Shown in pieces: positions 1 through 10,382 of a stretch of 64,000 bases of DNA. The position numbers were made by a program, and so were the translations under genes. Position 1 is the first letter of the stretch, and the number at the start of each line of letters is the position of its first letter. The notes under the pieces are model-generated. The model had not been told where the DNA came from. It saw nothing but the letters and a program-made list of their open reading frames with translations, and did no database searches. Source of the DNA: Selaginella moellendorffii (taxonomy: Eukaryota; Streptophyta; Lycopodiopsida; Selaginellales; Selaginellaceae); contig NW_003314397.1 in NCBI RefSeq assembly GCF_000143415.4, positions 126,034 through 190,033 of the forward strand. The letters run 5' to 3'.

Positions 1-367
1 TTACAAGGCGTGGGTGTGGGTGTGGCGGCCATCTCCGACGAGAGCACGGAGTTTGGAGAGGGTGGAACTAGAGTTACTGGTGGGGGATGTTGGTGGCGAG
101 TAGTAGTGGTGGTGGCGGTGGTGGTACTGGGCTCTCGATCTCTCACAACTATCTGGAGCTTGGTCTTCTTGAAGCCCAGTATCCGAGGAGGAAGAACTTC
201 TTCGCCTGAGAAGATTGACGGTGGTGGTGGTGGTGGTGGCGGCATTCTTATTCTGGTGGTGGTGGTGGTGGTGATGGTCGCTCGTCGCCATGGATGGTGA
301 TGGAGCTGGATTGAGTTCTTCGCGGTCTTCCAGCGATCCAGTGGGGGATGACTTACCTGGAGAAGGC
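1..367 (-). pseudogene. Truncated PLATZ gene copy (3' part only)
   Basis: This stretch is closely similar to about 7,626-8,024, the 3' half of the intact PLATZ gene. It shares the poly-His (CAT/CAC) run, the Thr-rich run and the splice-like GTAAGT site. Similarity stops abruptly near 367, just inside the exon upstream of that donor, so the zinc-binding part is absent. Compared with the intact copy it lacks about 20 bp near 205-215, which changes the reading frame of the distal part. The copy may continue beyond the left window edge. It is best read as a partial duplication, not a working gene. Confidence 0.8.
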
Positions 368-429
368 CCTTCAGCTGCAATGCTACTGCATTATGTCCCA
401 CACGAGCACTTGGAACACTTCCTGATGAA

Positions 430-960
430 CTATGAGGAGAATTCCAACGAAGCTCCGCTGCAAAAATAAAAATAGAAATAAGCTTTCACAAAGAATTAAC
501 TCGAGCTTTTTTACTGCTCACCATCAAGAAAACCGGACGTCCATGAAGGGTGTTCTAGCTGCAGCAGCAATTATATTACGGTTCATCAGCGCCTTTTCTC
601 GCTCCAAGCTTTTGATTATCTTTGTCATTTCGGCCTGCATAATTCCCGCGTCTTGAAGGTCCTGTTGTGAAAGAACTGAGCTTGCAAAACTCTAGCGTCT
701 TTTAACACTGACTCCTTCCTGACGAGACAAACTCTGCCATTAAATCGAATGAAACCATGAACAGCTTCACTAACCTGAACTCTGCCATAAAAATCAACCA
801 TCGGTAGAACATACTCTTCAGCAGTGATCTCTCCAGCATAATATGAAGATGTTGTCTGTGAGATTTCTGCCTTTTGGACATTAAGAGCCAGGCTTTAAAG
901 ACCTCTGACCTGCAAAACAAGAAAAAAGTTGCCTCAATTCTCCGAACAAAATGAATGATA
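430..960 (-). other. Possible exon remnants of an unidentified gene
   Basis: On the minus strand a frame stays open from about 890 down to 636 without an ATG, preceded by a good acceptor-like site (pyrimidine tract plus TTTTGCAG) near 915. A second frame, from about 660 to 540, would encode a helical, charged segment. Together they resemble adjoining exons of a multi-exon gene, but I recognise no family and see no start. It could be a decayed gene or the tail of one. Confidence 0.25.
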
Positions 961-1609
961 ATTACCTCAGCTTGGCAGATTGTCGAAAACGGAAACGCAA
1001 CAGCAAGCGATCTTCAGTCAACCGCACTTTCCAGCCACTGAACGCATTCTGATGAAGATCTAAACACCGCGATTCCTGAGCTTCAGATCTCTAGTTGTTC
1101 CTTTTGCTCCTGCTGCTGCCGCTCATGTGTTCCTAACCAAACCCTAATTAAAAAATCAAATGAGAATATCTATTAGATATCAACTGCTATTGTACAAATT
1201 ATGTGTAGTACCGACCATCCAACAACATTAACAACACTGATGCTAAGTGGTGGTAGAATTAAAAATGTTATATGACTTTGGTAAATCACCATAAATTATC
1301 ATGGTAAATCACCATAAGATAAAAGGTGAAATCCCCGTGCGTTACACTAATTTCTAATACACAGGATAGGTTCTTGTGTTCTCCTTCGCAACTTTACATT
1401 TTCTGCAATCGGAAAGCCTGCTTCTGGAGTAGAGCAGCAATCTGGCGGCGGATTTGACATTGTGACTGATCACAAACTCCTTGGACGCATAGCCGCAGTG
1501 AAATTCGAGCTGAGAAGCCGCCATAGCCATGCCCAGGGCTTTTTGTTCGTGTGTTCAGAATTCAATGGTTACAGTCAGATCAACGGTCAGATCTACACTA
1601 AGGACATAT
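961..1609. other. Intergenic, nothing recognised
   Basis: AT-rich sequence from about 1,130 to 1,380 contains a short direct repeat (a 'tggtaaatcaccataa' type unit twice near 1,280-1,318). A short minus-strand open stretch at about 1,390-1,550 is not assignable to a gene. Confidence 0.4.
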
Positions 1610-2852
1610 CTACGCGGTGTCGTCGTCAACGCCCTCAGAGAAGTTGACACAGTCCTTGTGGTGAAATACTGCAACTTCACAATCTCGGTGTGAGCAGACA
1701 ACCACAGCACCTTCATCCACTCCTTGCCGACATAGGCAGATATCTTCATTTGTTGCATTTTTAACAATCGAAACATTAAAACCGCACGAAACACATACCA
1801 CGAGATGGCGGTGCCTCTACCAAATTCAGTGAAACAATTTGTTGCTGTAGCTCGAAAAGGCTGAGCTCAAAATGAAAATCTTGATCAAGCCCTGCAATGT
1901 CAAGAAAAAAAAATTCAAATAAAAGCCAAAACATAGAAATATACCTGTCGGATATCCTCGCATAATTTTGTGCAAAGGAATTCTTTGCACAAAATCTTCT
2001 TGGTTCTCTTCATTACATACCCCAGGACTGAAGTTCACGTCGCGGAAACGACCGGTGCCATCTTGATGATCGAGTATGAAAAGAAGAAACCGCTGGCTAA
2101 GCACCCCATTACCTGATCAAGTAACTCGTAAGAAAAAGAAAAAGAAGAAAAGTTGCCTTAACCAGCTCGCTTGATCTCCAGTTTGATGCCCAATGTGATG
2201 GCCACGCCGTTGCATGACCACCACCGCATCTCTTCCTTGAGCCGCGGGATCGATTCATTTCTATACGACAGCTCAAGGACAAAGCTCGGAAGAGCATTTG
2301 GCGTTTGCGATGGCACCCATGCTGTAAAACATCGCAAACTGTTATACACAAACCACATATCCAAGAGAGTACAAGCATACCGACGTCAGGCTCCTTATTG
2401 ATAACGTACTTGTCGACTTTGAGTGGTATTCTCGTAGATCCAATTCCAAGCAAAACATCTCGGCTTTTGAAGCTACCCCGATTGCCTTGCTCATACCATG
2501 CTGATACCATCTGCTCCTTCATCTCATGTACGCAGAGGGCAACAACCTCATGAACGCGTGAGGGATCGCCGTAAAGCCAAACGGACCCAAAATCCTTCCC
2601 CGCCTCCTTTACAAAGGAGAGTTTCCACCCGCTTTCGATTTCCAAGCTCCAGAGCTCAAACACACTCTCATACACTCTGGAAGCCACAAGATAAGGGCCT
2701 CGACATCGTCCTTTTGCAGCATCCTCTTCTAGCTCAGCTATTGCCTTATCTAAACCTATGTGCAGATCCACAGGCCTGCACACGGTACTGGTAACATCCC
2801 CACACCGATAGAGACCACCCTCAATGACATCGCTGACACCACAACACGCCAT
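1610..2852 (-). CDS. Uma2-like PD-(D/E)XK nuclease-fold protein, possibly with a C-terminal half PHD finger
   Basis: Proposed exons 2852-2381, 2321-2163, 2112-1945, 1891-1799 and 1743-1610 keep one frame through 50-59 bp GT-AG introns and give 341 aa. Residues about 98-240 resemble the Uma2/DUF820 endonuclease fold: a His-Glu-rich helix, then PDV (Asp156), a hydrophobic strand ending in Glu174-Leu-Ser176, Lys186, and a Gly-Val turn before the next strand. The D-E-K pattern is that of the family's catalytic site. Exon 3 carries a typical 'IPL..I.RG.P' end. The last exon has C-x-C-x12-C-x4-C-x4-H-x2-C, half of a PHD-type zinc finger. If the last intron (donor GTATGT, weak acceptor) is not spliced, the protein stops at 1776 (304 aa) without the finger. 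Substrate unknown. Confidence 0.55.
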
Positions 2853-4440
2853 TACCTGATAATACTACCCTTAGCCTGTCCTGTGTATTTAGGGTAAACC
2901 GGTAAACCTTAAAAGCACAACGGTTGATGGGGTGGACTGCATGGTGGGCCATGGCAGGGGCGCGCCTGAGCACCGTCCGTTGACCGTTGACGAAGGTAGG
3001 ACGAGAAGACCGGACAGTTGACCGCTGAACAGGCCGTTGAGGCAATCCCTTACTGCCGAAGATCCTCTATCGAAACTACAACTCCTACAGCTAAATACTC
3101 TGCCGTGTTCCCAAGAAATGCTCGCCGCAAACAGCCGCCCCCTCGGTTGAATGCCGTGACCAGAGAAATCGACCCACAAGGTGAAAACACGCAGAAACCC
3201 ACCCCGAAAAAAGAAAAGAAAAAAGAAAAACAGAGGAACCCGGAAAAGGAAAATAACGAAAATAAAGGCACTGGAGCCTAGCTCAGAATCCGAGGCTCTG
3301 AAAAAAAATAAAAAAGCAACGTTCAAATCAAAACTCCAGAAATACATACCGATTGTGCTCGTTTTCCAAAGTAGTGCAGAAAGTTCCCAGGACAATGGAC
3401 CACATCAGTTGCTCCTGCAATTTCAGCCCTCCTTATCGCCTCCTTGTCCTGAAATTCTTGACAGTCAGCCGAGATTTCTACAAGAGAAACGTAAGAAAGT
3501 CGTTTCGTCCGCCAGCCAGCCGTCGATGACAACACCAGTTGCAAAAATTTCAGAGAGCTTCCAACTGTGGGGCATAGGTGAAGGTTTCGCACTGTACTTG
3601 AAAATGATCATGATCGTACCTTCACAAGAGCAACAAACAACTCAGTAACTAAACTGGAGGAGTGAAGTATATATCCTACCTTCCTTCAATATCGCAATGA
3701 TTAGAACCATGAAAGGTGAAAAAATCGAATTTCCATATCAAAGCCAGCAGCATAAGACCGAGTTTCAGAAAAACGCAAAGGTAAACACAAGAAACTGTTC
3801 CATAAATGAAAAATACTCACTGGTTGTGTTGGATACTGCATATATATATATGTATAGGAAAAAAAAACGAGTCAAAGATATTACGATTACAAAACAGTTA
3901 TGGTCCGTATTATTTTTATGTTAAGTCATCAGTTTTTTCGACATTTGAATGGCACTCAAATTGTACTAAGCTCAGAATTAGTGAGAGAGAGGCCAGTTGC
4001 CATTTAAGTCTCCAACCATTGGAAAATCTTTATTTGCAACTGGCAAATTTGTTATTTTGGTTGTCTGTATACATAAATTTACCATGCAATTTAAGCAACT
4101 GGCAAGTAGCATGCTCAGTTGTTTCTATTTGATGTTGCAGCAACGGTGGATTTTGTGAAGAGTGGTCGCCGTTTGCAATCGCTAGACGACGCTCCGAGTA
4201 AAAGAGCCTATGCTTCAAGAACCTGACGATGGAGAAAGCTTCAGTGGTTTAAAGCTGTCGATTCAAAAGCGGACTCTTCGAATCAAACAGCGTTTATGTG
4301 ATCGATGATGAAATTCTGCTCAACTGAACTCCAGAGCTGCTGAGATATCATCCATCTCAGTTGCACAATTCGCTTCCAAATTGATAAACAGCTTCAAGAT
4401 GTATCTCAAGCAATATCTCCGTTGCTTCATCATTTATCAG
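2853..4440. other. Intergenic, with W-box-like sites and possible minus-strand exons
   Basis: Just upstream of the Uma2-like gene, about 2,975-3,025 carries several TTGACC/GTTGAC (W-box-like) sites. On the minus strand a block from about 3,592 to 3,350 has an acceptor-like TTTCTCTTGTAG, an open frame and a GTATGT donor, so it may be exons of another gene; I recognise no domain. From 3,660 to 4,440 the sequence is AT-rich, with no gene seen. Confidence 0.35.
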
Positions 4441-5095
4441 TAGAACGATTAGACACAACTCCTACCATTTATTGAGTTCTCGTACAACAACACAGTTCAC
4501 GGTTCCATGCAACAAACATTTTTCTTCTTTCTCCAATACTACCATCCACGATGGACGTTTCATGAATCCGTTTCTCTACTGGCCAATTTTTCTACCACAA
4601 ACCGGTCAACTTAACTCCAACACATTCATCATGATCTCCAAGAACATTTCCTCGAGGCTCAGAAACGTCACAAACTCGCCTCGCCTCATGGCTCCTAAGT
4701 AAAAGGTTGGTGATTAAGTTTGGTTATTGCGGTGCAACATTCAAACTACTCGTCCATCTGGTAAATTCGACTATCAATGCCTCGGTTCCTTCCAAATCTC
4801 TGCTCGCATTCATGAAGTTGCATATCAACTGGATCTTCCTCCGAGTATGTGCCTCCATCCTGTCTTTCATGTTTCCCTGCTCGAACCATACGTCACCAAT
4901 GATATTCCAAGTCGAGTCATCCCACCAGCTCCCGAAGTCCAGATTGATTGTCACCCCAGTATGAAGTTGCTGAGATCCTCGATTCTAAGATCCTTCGACA
5001 TCGGATGTACTACCTCATCGACTGGGTTGGTTACTCTCCAAGAGATTGGACATGGGAACCCTCGCAAAGTATAGTAAATTCTTCAGGTAAATTTT
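4441..5095 (+). mobile_element. Decayed Ty3/gypsy chromovirus fragment (integrase C-terminus and chromodomain)
   Basis: Broken frames on the plus strand match parts of a chromodomain integrase. Near 4,470-4,530 is an 'EFSYNN..H' motif of the integrase catalytic domain end. At 4,800-4,900 is the GPY/F-like 'YQL.LP....HPVFHVSLLEPY' segment. At 4,960-5,070 is a chromodomain with 'YEV..ILDSK' and 'YL..W.GY....TWEP'. At least two frame changes separate these blocks and no LTRs are seen. It is related to, but clearly older than, the element at 21,994-27,579. Confidence 0.75.
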
Positions 5096-5300
5096 CTGAC
5101 TTCCACGGCCGTGAACAAAGTCATGGGAACGTTGCAGGGTCACGAAATCCCAAAGGGCCAGGCCAAGATCGAGCAGTTCATGGATTCCTCCCACGCAAAG
5201 ATCACCAAGCTCGTCAAGGTACCGACACTCTCATTCTTGTAAATTCATCCTTGTTCTCTTTTTTGTGCAGGGATACTTGGACAAGTATGTGTCGTGATGT
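5096..5300 (+). pseudogene. 3'-terminal exon pair of an unidentified gene
   Basis: Directly after the chromodomain fragment, an open frame (about 5,106-5,217) rich in Lys and helix-formers ends at a GTACCG donor. A 50-60 bp pyrimidine-rich intron and TGTGCAG acceptor lead to a short terminal exon ending in TGA near 5,300. Exon-intron-exon structure argues for DNA-level capture or leftover of a real gene, since a processed transcript would lack the intron. No family recognised and no 5' part found. Confidence 0.35.
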
Positions 5301-5487
5301 TTTGACAATGGTTGGAAGCCGGAAGATTGATTTCTCAACAGATTGTACTATGTAAGTCTATAAGTATCAATAGCTAACATTTAAGGTACGCGCACTGGTT
5401 CTACTCTTCTGTGTTCTTCAATTTCTCTATGGTATTTCTTTCGATCTAACAAAAAAAATCGGTTTTTGATGAGCCAGCTCTAGGTGG

Positions 5488-7470
5488 TCACTCGAGCAAG
5501 ATATTGGCCATGAGGATATAAGGTCCGGGGTTCTCGGGGTGTGCCTCAAACGCGCTCCACGCCGCTCGGAGACCACACTGGATATCACTGTGGATCCGAG
5601 CGCCGCCAAGCAGTGCTCCCCAGGTGGTATCATCGGGAAGATATGGCATGCTCTGGATAAGCTCCTCGGCCTGTGGGAGCTGCCCGGCTCGAGCCAGCAA
5701 ATCCACCATGGAGCAGTAGATCTCAAAGTGTGGAGCTACGCATCGATCTTCCAGCATGTACAAGAAGCACTGGCGGCCTTCTTCGACGAGCCCGACGTGC
5801 CGGCAAGCGCTCAGGATGTTCACGCAGGTGGCCTCGTCGGGTGGAATTCCCAGGAGTTCCATCGGTTTGAGCAGCTCCAGCGCTACCTTGCCATGCCCGT
5901 TTCGAGCATACGCGGTCGCCATCTCGGCCCAGGGCTTGACGTCCGGGTGTGGGATCCTTGCGAGAAGATCCCGGGCTTCGCCCAAATGCCCGCTCTGGGC
6001 AAATGCTGCCACCACCGCGGTCCAGGTGATCCAATTGCGCTCCGGCATGGATTGGAATGCGTGCTTCGCTTGGGCGACGAGGCCGCTCTGGGCGAATCCG
6101 GCTGCGATGCTCGTCCAGGAGATTACATTCCTCTGGGGCATCCGATCGAAGGCGGTGCTTGCCTCGTCAATCAGACCCGCCTGGGCGAAGCTCGAGATCA
6201 TCGCGTTCCAGGAGATGAGGTTGGCCTGGGGCATGGAATCGAAGACGGCCTTGGCGGCGACGGCGTCTCCGACGAGCCCGTGCACGGTGATCATGGCGTT
6301 CCAGGAGATCACATCGAGCTGTGGCGCGCGAGAGATCGCGGCGGTGGCGTCGTCGACCTGGCGAGATTGGGCGTAGACGGCGATGAGCGCGTTCCAGGAG
6401 ACGATGTTGCGAGAGGGCATCGAGTGGAAGAAGGATTGGGCATCGTCGACGCGACCGCTCTGGGAGAAGACTGTGATCATCGCGTTCCAGGCGATGGAAT
6501 CCCATTTGGGCATAAGCGAGAACATCTCGACCGCTCGATTCAAATCTCCCGCCGTCGCCAGGCCTTCGATCATGGCCGTCCAGGATACCACGCTCCTTTC
6601 CGCCGCGGAATCGAACATCGCCATCGCATCGTCCACGTGTCCCTCTTCCGCGAAACCACGAATCATGGCCGTCCACGACACCACATCGTGCTGGGGCATT
6701 CTCAAGAACACGCTGCGCGCCCTAGCCACATCCCCGCTCTCGGCATTCGCGACGACGATCACAGTCCAAGGGATCACATCGCGCTCGGGCATTCCATCGA
6801 AGATCCTCTTGGCCTCGCGAATCTCCCCGCGCTCGACGTTGGCTGTGATCATCACATTCCAGGAGACGACGTCGTGCTGCGGCATCCGCCAGAACATCGC
6901 GCGCGCGTCGTCAAGATTTCCTCTCTTGGCGTAGCCAGCGACCATCGCGTTCCAGATAACGATGTTTTGCTGGGGAATCGAGTCGAATATCGCCCTGGCA
7001 TCGTGGATCCGGCCGTGGCGAGTGTAGAGCGTGATCATCGTGGTTCCAAGGTACACATCCCACTGCGGCATGCTCTTCTTGATCTTCTTGGCCTCCGCCA
7101 CATCCCCTCTCCGAGCATAGGCAGCCGCCAAGGAATTCCAGGTGACCGCATTGCGCTCGGCCATGGCATCGAAGATCCGCCGCGCCTCCTCGACCTCGCC
7201 ATTCTCGACATAGGCCTGGATCATCAGATTCCCGGAGAAGGAATTGGGGCAAGGGATGGAGTCGTGCACGGATCGCGCGTCGCGGGGGCTGCGGCACTTG
7301 CCATACATCTCCACGAGCAGATTGGCGAGGTACAAGCTCTGGGCATGGATGCTGCTGCCGCGGATTCGAGCATGCAATCGCCGCCCGCCACACAGGTCGC
7401 GGTTCCTCCCGCATTCGCGGACGAGCTCGCCGAGATTCTTCTCCTCAACTCCAGCAGCATCGTCTCTCAT
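5488..7470 (-). CDS. PLS-class pentatricopeptide repeat protein (organelle RNA binding)
   Basis: A single-exon frame of 660 aa starting at the ATG at 7470. After a short N-terminus with the 'C...RD...GR.LH..I' element common before plant PPR arrays, it consists of about 17 repeats of 31-36 aa with signatures such as 'F..MP..DVVSWNAMI' and 'YA..G....A'. The C-terminus has the 'LL.AC...G.VEEG...F..M' and 'Y..MVDLLARAG.L..A..LI..MP' repeats of E-class proteins, but ends at 'ANILLE' with no complete E+ or DYW domain. Such proteins bind organellar RNA and act in editing, splicing or stability; the target is unknown. No clear transit peptide is visible. A long plus-strand frame over the same DNA is a shadow. 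Confidence 0.9.
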   Translation of the reverse strand: MRDDAAGVEEKNLGELVRECGRNRDLCGGRRLHARIRGSSIHAQSLYLANLLVEMYGKCRSPRDARSVHDSIPCPNSFSGNLMIQAYVENGEVEEARRIFDAMAERNAVTWNSLAAAYARRGDVAEAKKIKKSMPQWDVYLGTTMITLYTRHGRIHDARAIFDSIPQQNIVIWNAMVAGYAKRGNLDDARAMFWRMPQHDVVSWNVMITANVERGEIREAKRIFDGMPERDVIPWTVIVVANAESGDVARARSVFLRMPQHDVVSWTAMIRGFAEEGHVDDAMAMFDSAAERSVVSWTAMIEGLATAGDLNRAVEMFSLMPKWDSIAWNAMITVFSQSGRVDDAQSFFHSMPSRNIVSWNALIAVYAQSRQVDDATAAISRAPQLDVISWNAMITVHGLVGDAVAAKAVFDSMPQANLISWNAMISSFAQAGLIDEASTAFDRMPQRNVISWTSIAAGFAQSGLVAQAKHAFQSMPERNWITWTAVVAAFAQSGHLGEARDLLARIPHPDVKPWAEMATAYARNGHGKVALELLKPMELLGIPPDEATCVNILSACRHVGLVEEGRQCFLYMLEDRCVAPHFEIYCSMVDLLARAGQLPQAEELIQSMPYLPDDTTWGALLGGARIHSDIQCGLRAAWSAFEAHPENPGPYILMANILLE

Positions 7471-7548
7471 CGGCAGATGCCCGGCTATGGCATCGCATTC
7501 TCAACGCTAGAGGAAAGACAGTTAAATACATTCATCGACTCAGGCTAG

Positions 7549-8457
7549 CTAGAACAAGGGAGACCTGTGAGGAGTTCCTTTGCGGTGGCTTCTGGGCGAT
7601 CGTGAGGAGACGAGCACTAGGCTTTTACAAGGCGTGGTTGTGGGTGTGGCGGCCATCTCCGACGAGAGCACGGAGTTTGGAGAGGGTGGAACTAGAGTCA
7701 CTGGTGGGGGATGTTGGTGGCGAGTAGTAGTACTAGCAGCAGTGGTGGTGGCGGTGGTGGTGCTGGGTTCTCGATCTCTCACAACTATCTGGAGCTTGGT
7801 CTTCTTGAAGCCCAGTATCCGAGGAGGAAGAACTTCTTCGCCAATGCTTTGCTGCCGCCTCTTGAAGAGATTGACGGTGGTGGTGGTGGTGGTGGCGGCA
7901 TTCTCATTCTGGTGGTGGTGGTGGTGGTGGTGATGGTCGCTCGTCGCCATGGATGATGATGGAGCTGTATTGAGTTCTTCGCGGTCTTCCAGCGATCCAG
8001 TGGGGGATGACTTACCTGGAGAAGGCCACGCGACGATGGCCGTGTCGTCATAGCTCGCCACCACGCATGCAAGCTTACAAGAAATGGAGCAAAACCGGAG
8101 GGGATCCGAGATGCTTCTCCCGCACGTCTCGCAGCAGCGAAGCGATCCTTTGGCGAGCCTCGACTGTGGCCGGCTGAGGAGGAAGGCGATCTTGGCACCA
8201 TTGATGGTGTAAGGCTGAATGCCCGTGGTGTCGAGCAGCTTGTGGAGGTCGTTGATACGCACAGCGTCCATGTGAGAAGCTCGCCTCACCTGGAGCGTGG
8301 TGTGCGAGAGATGATCCCGCAAGCCCGAGTGACAGAGCGGCCCCTCGCAGCAGTCGACACAGAAGTGGTTTCTCTCATTCTTGCTCGAGACATGGCTGCG
8401 GCAATGAGCGAAGTAGTTGCCTGCCAGGAACGCCTCCAACCAGCCCGGGACCGCCAT
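7549..8457 (-). CDS. PLATZ-family zinc-binding transcription factor
   Basis: 302 aa from ATG 8457. The N-terminal third has the PLATZ pattern: 'WLEAFL', a Cys/His cluster with C..H...K.E...FC..C and C...H..H, the 'VRI.DL.KL.D..GIQ.Y.IN.AKI.FL..RPQ.R' core and a second cluster C..C.R.....FCS..CKL. These proteins bind A/T-rich DNA, usually repressing transcription. The tail is low-complexity: eight or nine His, runs of Thr, and basic Ser/Arg segments encoded by GTG-type triplet repeats on the plus strand (7,877-7,936). A perfect GTAAGT donor at about 8,010 and a CAG at about 7,961 bound a 51-bp stretch; removing it keeps the frame, so two isoforms differing by 17 aa are possible. A partial copy lies at 1-367. 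Confidence 0.88.
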   Translation of the reverse strand: MAVPGWLEAFLAGNYFAHCRSHVSSKNERNHFCVDCCEGPLCHSGLRDHLSHTTLQVRRASHMDAVRINDLHKLLDTTGIQPYTINGAKIAFLLSRPQSRLAKGSLRCCETCGRSISDPLRFCSISCKLACVVASYDDTAIVAWPSPGKSSPTGSLEDREELNTAPSSSMATSDHHHHHHHHQNENAATTTTTTVNLFKRRQQSIGEEVLPPRILGFKKTKLQIVVRDREPSTTTATTTAASTTTRHQHPPPVTLVPPSPNSVLSSEMAATPTTTPCKSLVLVSSRSPRSHRKGTPHRSPLF

Positions 8458-8900
8458 TACGCTGCATTCTCAGCGATGCATGCTCGCTTCACGACCAAGT
8501 GATGAGGCTCGAACATGGCAATGCGCGAGCCGACCATGCAGCGTAATGGGATTTGGAGCAAGAACACCGACACGATCCAGCAATGGGCGTGTCAAAAGGG
8601 AAAGAGGACGAGCGAAGCAGCAAGAGTAAAGGAGAAGGCGACGACGACGCTGGAGAGGAAGCAGGAGACGCGAATAGAAGGACGAAAGGCCGGTCCGCCA
8701 TGGGCGATTTGTGTGGAGCCTGGAAATAGAAGGCGAGGTGACGAATCTCTCCATGGCCGATTACCAGGTACTGCATGCTCTTTGAACAACACGTCTTTAA
8801 CTTCCGGGAAACATGCAGCTTTTATTCTTCGCGTAGATTCTCCACCACTGTGAGACAAAAGGAGTTTTTGGAACCAAAAATTGGCCGCGAAGTCTACAGC
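8458..8900. other. Intergenic between PLATZ and lipoyl synthase genes
   Basis: Lies upstream of PLATZ and downstream of the lipoyl synthase stop. It must contain the PLATZ promoter/5'UTR and the lipoyl synthase 3'UTR. No distinctive repeat or ORF is seen. Confidence 0.5.
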
Positions 8901-10382
8901 CTACTTCTTTGATCCTTCACGAGAGCTGCGAATCATGCTCTCCAAGAAGAACTCTCCGGCTCGGTACGACGATCGGACCTGCAAATGGTAAGAACATTTT
9001 CTTAAAGTTTGCAATTATGCGGGAGAGGAAGAGTACTAACCAGTGGACCACTTGCGACGTATCGAAACCCGACGACTGACTCCCCGTATTCTTTCCAGAA
9101 GTCGAACTTCTCCGGAGTTATGTACTCTTTCACCGTGAGGTGCACAGGAGTTGGCTGTCGGGAAGATCGTTCGTAAGCTAAGGTAAACAAGCATACTCGT
9201 CACTTCATTGCTATCACTTACTTGTAAGTACTGGCCAAAGGTAACGATGTCAACTCCCGCAGCTTTGAGATCGTCCAGAGCTTGTTTGATCTCGTCATCC
9301 TTCTCGCCAAGCCCCAGCATGATCGACGACTTTGTAATGAGGCCATCTTTCGATGCCTTGGCGAGTTTCAACACTCCCAAGCTCTGCTCATACCTGCATC
9401 AACAATGCCCGCGCTCATGGATCCAGTAAGAAAGAACGGAAAAAAGGTATGGAGTTTTCGTTTTCTTACCCGGCTCTTGGATCACGAACTATTCTTTGCA
9501 GCCGCTTCACAGTCTCGATGTTGTGAGCGAAAACGTCCAGACCGCAAGTAGCCACCGTTGTCACGGCCTCCGGATCGCCTCGAAAATCCGACACCAAGCA
9601 TTCTACCAGAATCTCGGGCTTAAGTTCCTGGAAGAACAAAACAAGAGGTCTTGTCTTTCTCCAAGCAAAAACAAACTTTCTTCTGATACCTTGAGCGTTC
9701 TTACAGTCCGAGCAAAATGGCCGCTGCCACCGTCGGGCATATCATCGCGATCAACGCTGGTAAGAACAATATATCCTACACTGGGAAAGCAAAGAAAAGA
9801 GTTTTCCATCACCAAGAACGAAGGAGAAAAGCTGCTCGATCGATCTCTTACCCCCAACTGGCGATAGCCTTGGCAGTGTTCTCGGGCTCCAATGGATCCG
9901 GAGGAGCTGGATTTCTGCTCGTCGCAACCGCGCAAAATCTACATCCTCTCGTACAAGTGTCTCCCAGCAGCATGATCGTAGCAGTCCCAATTCCATGCGC
10001 GCCATCGCCACTCCCACCATTCCAGCACTGCCAAGAACGAAGATCCAACCAAATCCAATAAGAAAATGTCCGGACTGGGCAGCTGCTGGCAGCCCACCTC
10101 GCCAATGTTTGGGCAGCGTGCCTCCTCGCAGACCGTGTGGAGCTTGAGCGCGCCTAGCGACTCCTTGAGCTCCGAGTAGCGATCGCCCTGCGCCGCGCGC
10201 TGCCGGAGCCACTCCGGCTTCTTCACGGACAAATCTCTGCCGGTGTGCGGCCCTAGGCTCGCGGATCTGGAACGCTCTCTCACACTCACCGTCGCGGAGG
10301 AGGATTCCTCTTGGGTAGCGCAGCATCGAGCAATTGGGAGCGATCTCGCCGGAGCTATGGAGCTCCACAACGCTGCCGCCAT
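8901..10382 (-). CDS. LIP1P: Lipoyl synthase, plastid type (radical SAM)
   Basis: Seven exons: 10382-10098, 10027-9852, 9780-9690, 9627-9470, 9393-9222, 9154-9041 and 8978-8901. All use GT-AG introns of 61-75 bp and join in frame to 357 aa. The first 50 residues (Ser/Arg/Ala-rich) look like a transit peptide. The auxiliary cluster motif C-x4-C-x5-C is Cys85, Cys90, Cys96, the last formed right across the first intron. The radical SAM CxxxCxxC is Cys120, Cys124, Cys127, followed by 'VDRDD...GG..H' and 'HNIETV'. The C-terminal RSSY motif carries the serine that ligates the auxiliary cluster. It inserts two sulfurs into protein-bound octanoate to make lipoyl groups, in plastids mainly for pyruvate dehydrogenase. 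Plastid assignment rests on the leader and general resemblance. Confidence 0.9.

Noticed and set aside
1-300. Poly-His/Thr frame at the left edge as a separate protein
   Set aside because: It is the tail of a truncated, frame-changed PLATZ copy, not an independent gene.
3181-3648. Lys-rich 155-codon plus-strand frame
   Set aside because: Poly-Lys from A-rich DNA; no start context or domain, and the opposite strand has better splice-like structure.
5539-7548. Plus-strand 669-codon open frame over the PPR gene
   Set aside because: It is the antisense shadow of the PPR gene; its His/Asp/Gly-rich repeats simply mirror the PPR codons, and the minus frame has unmistakable PPR motifs.
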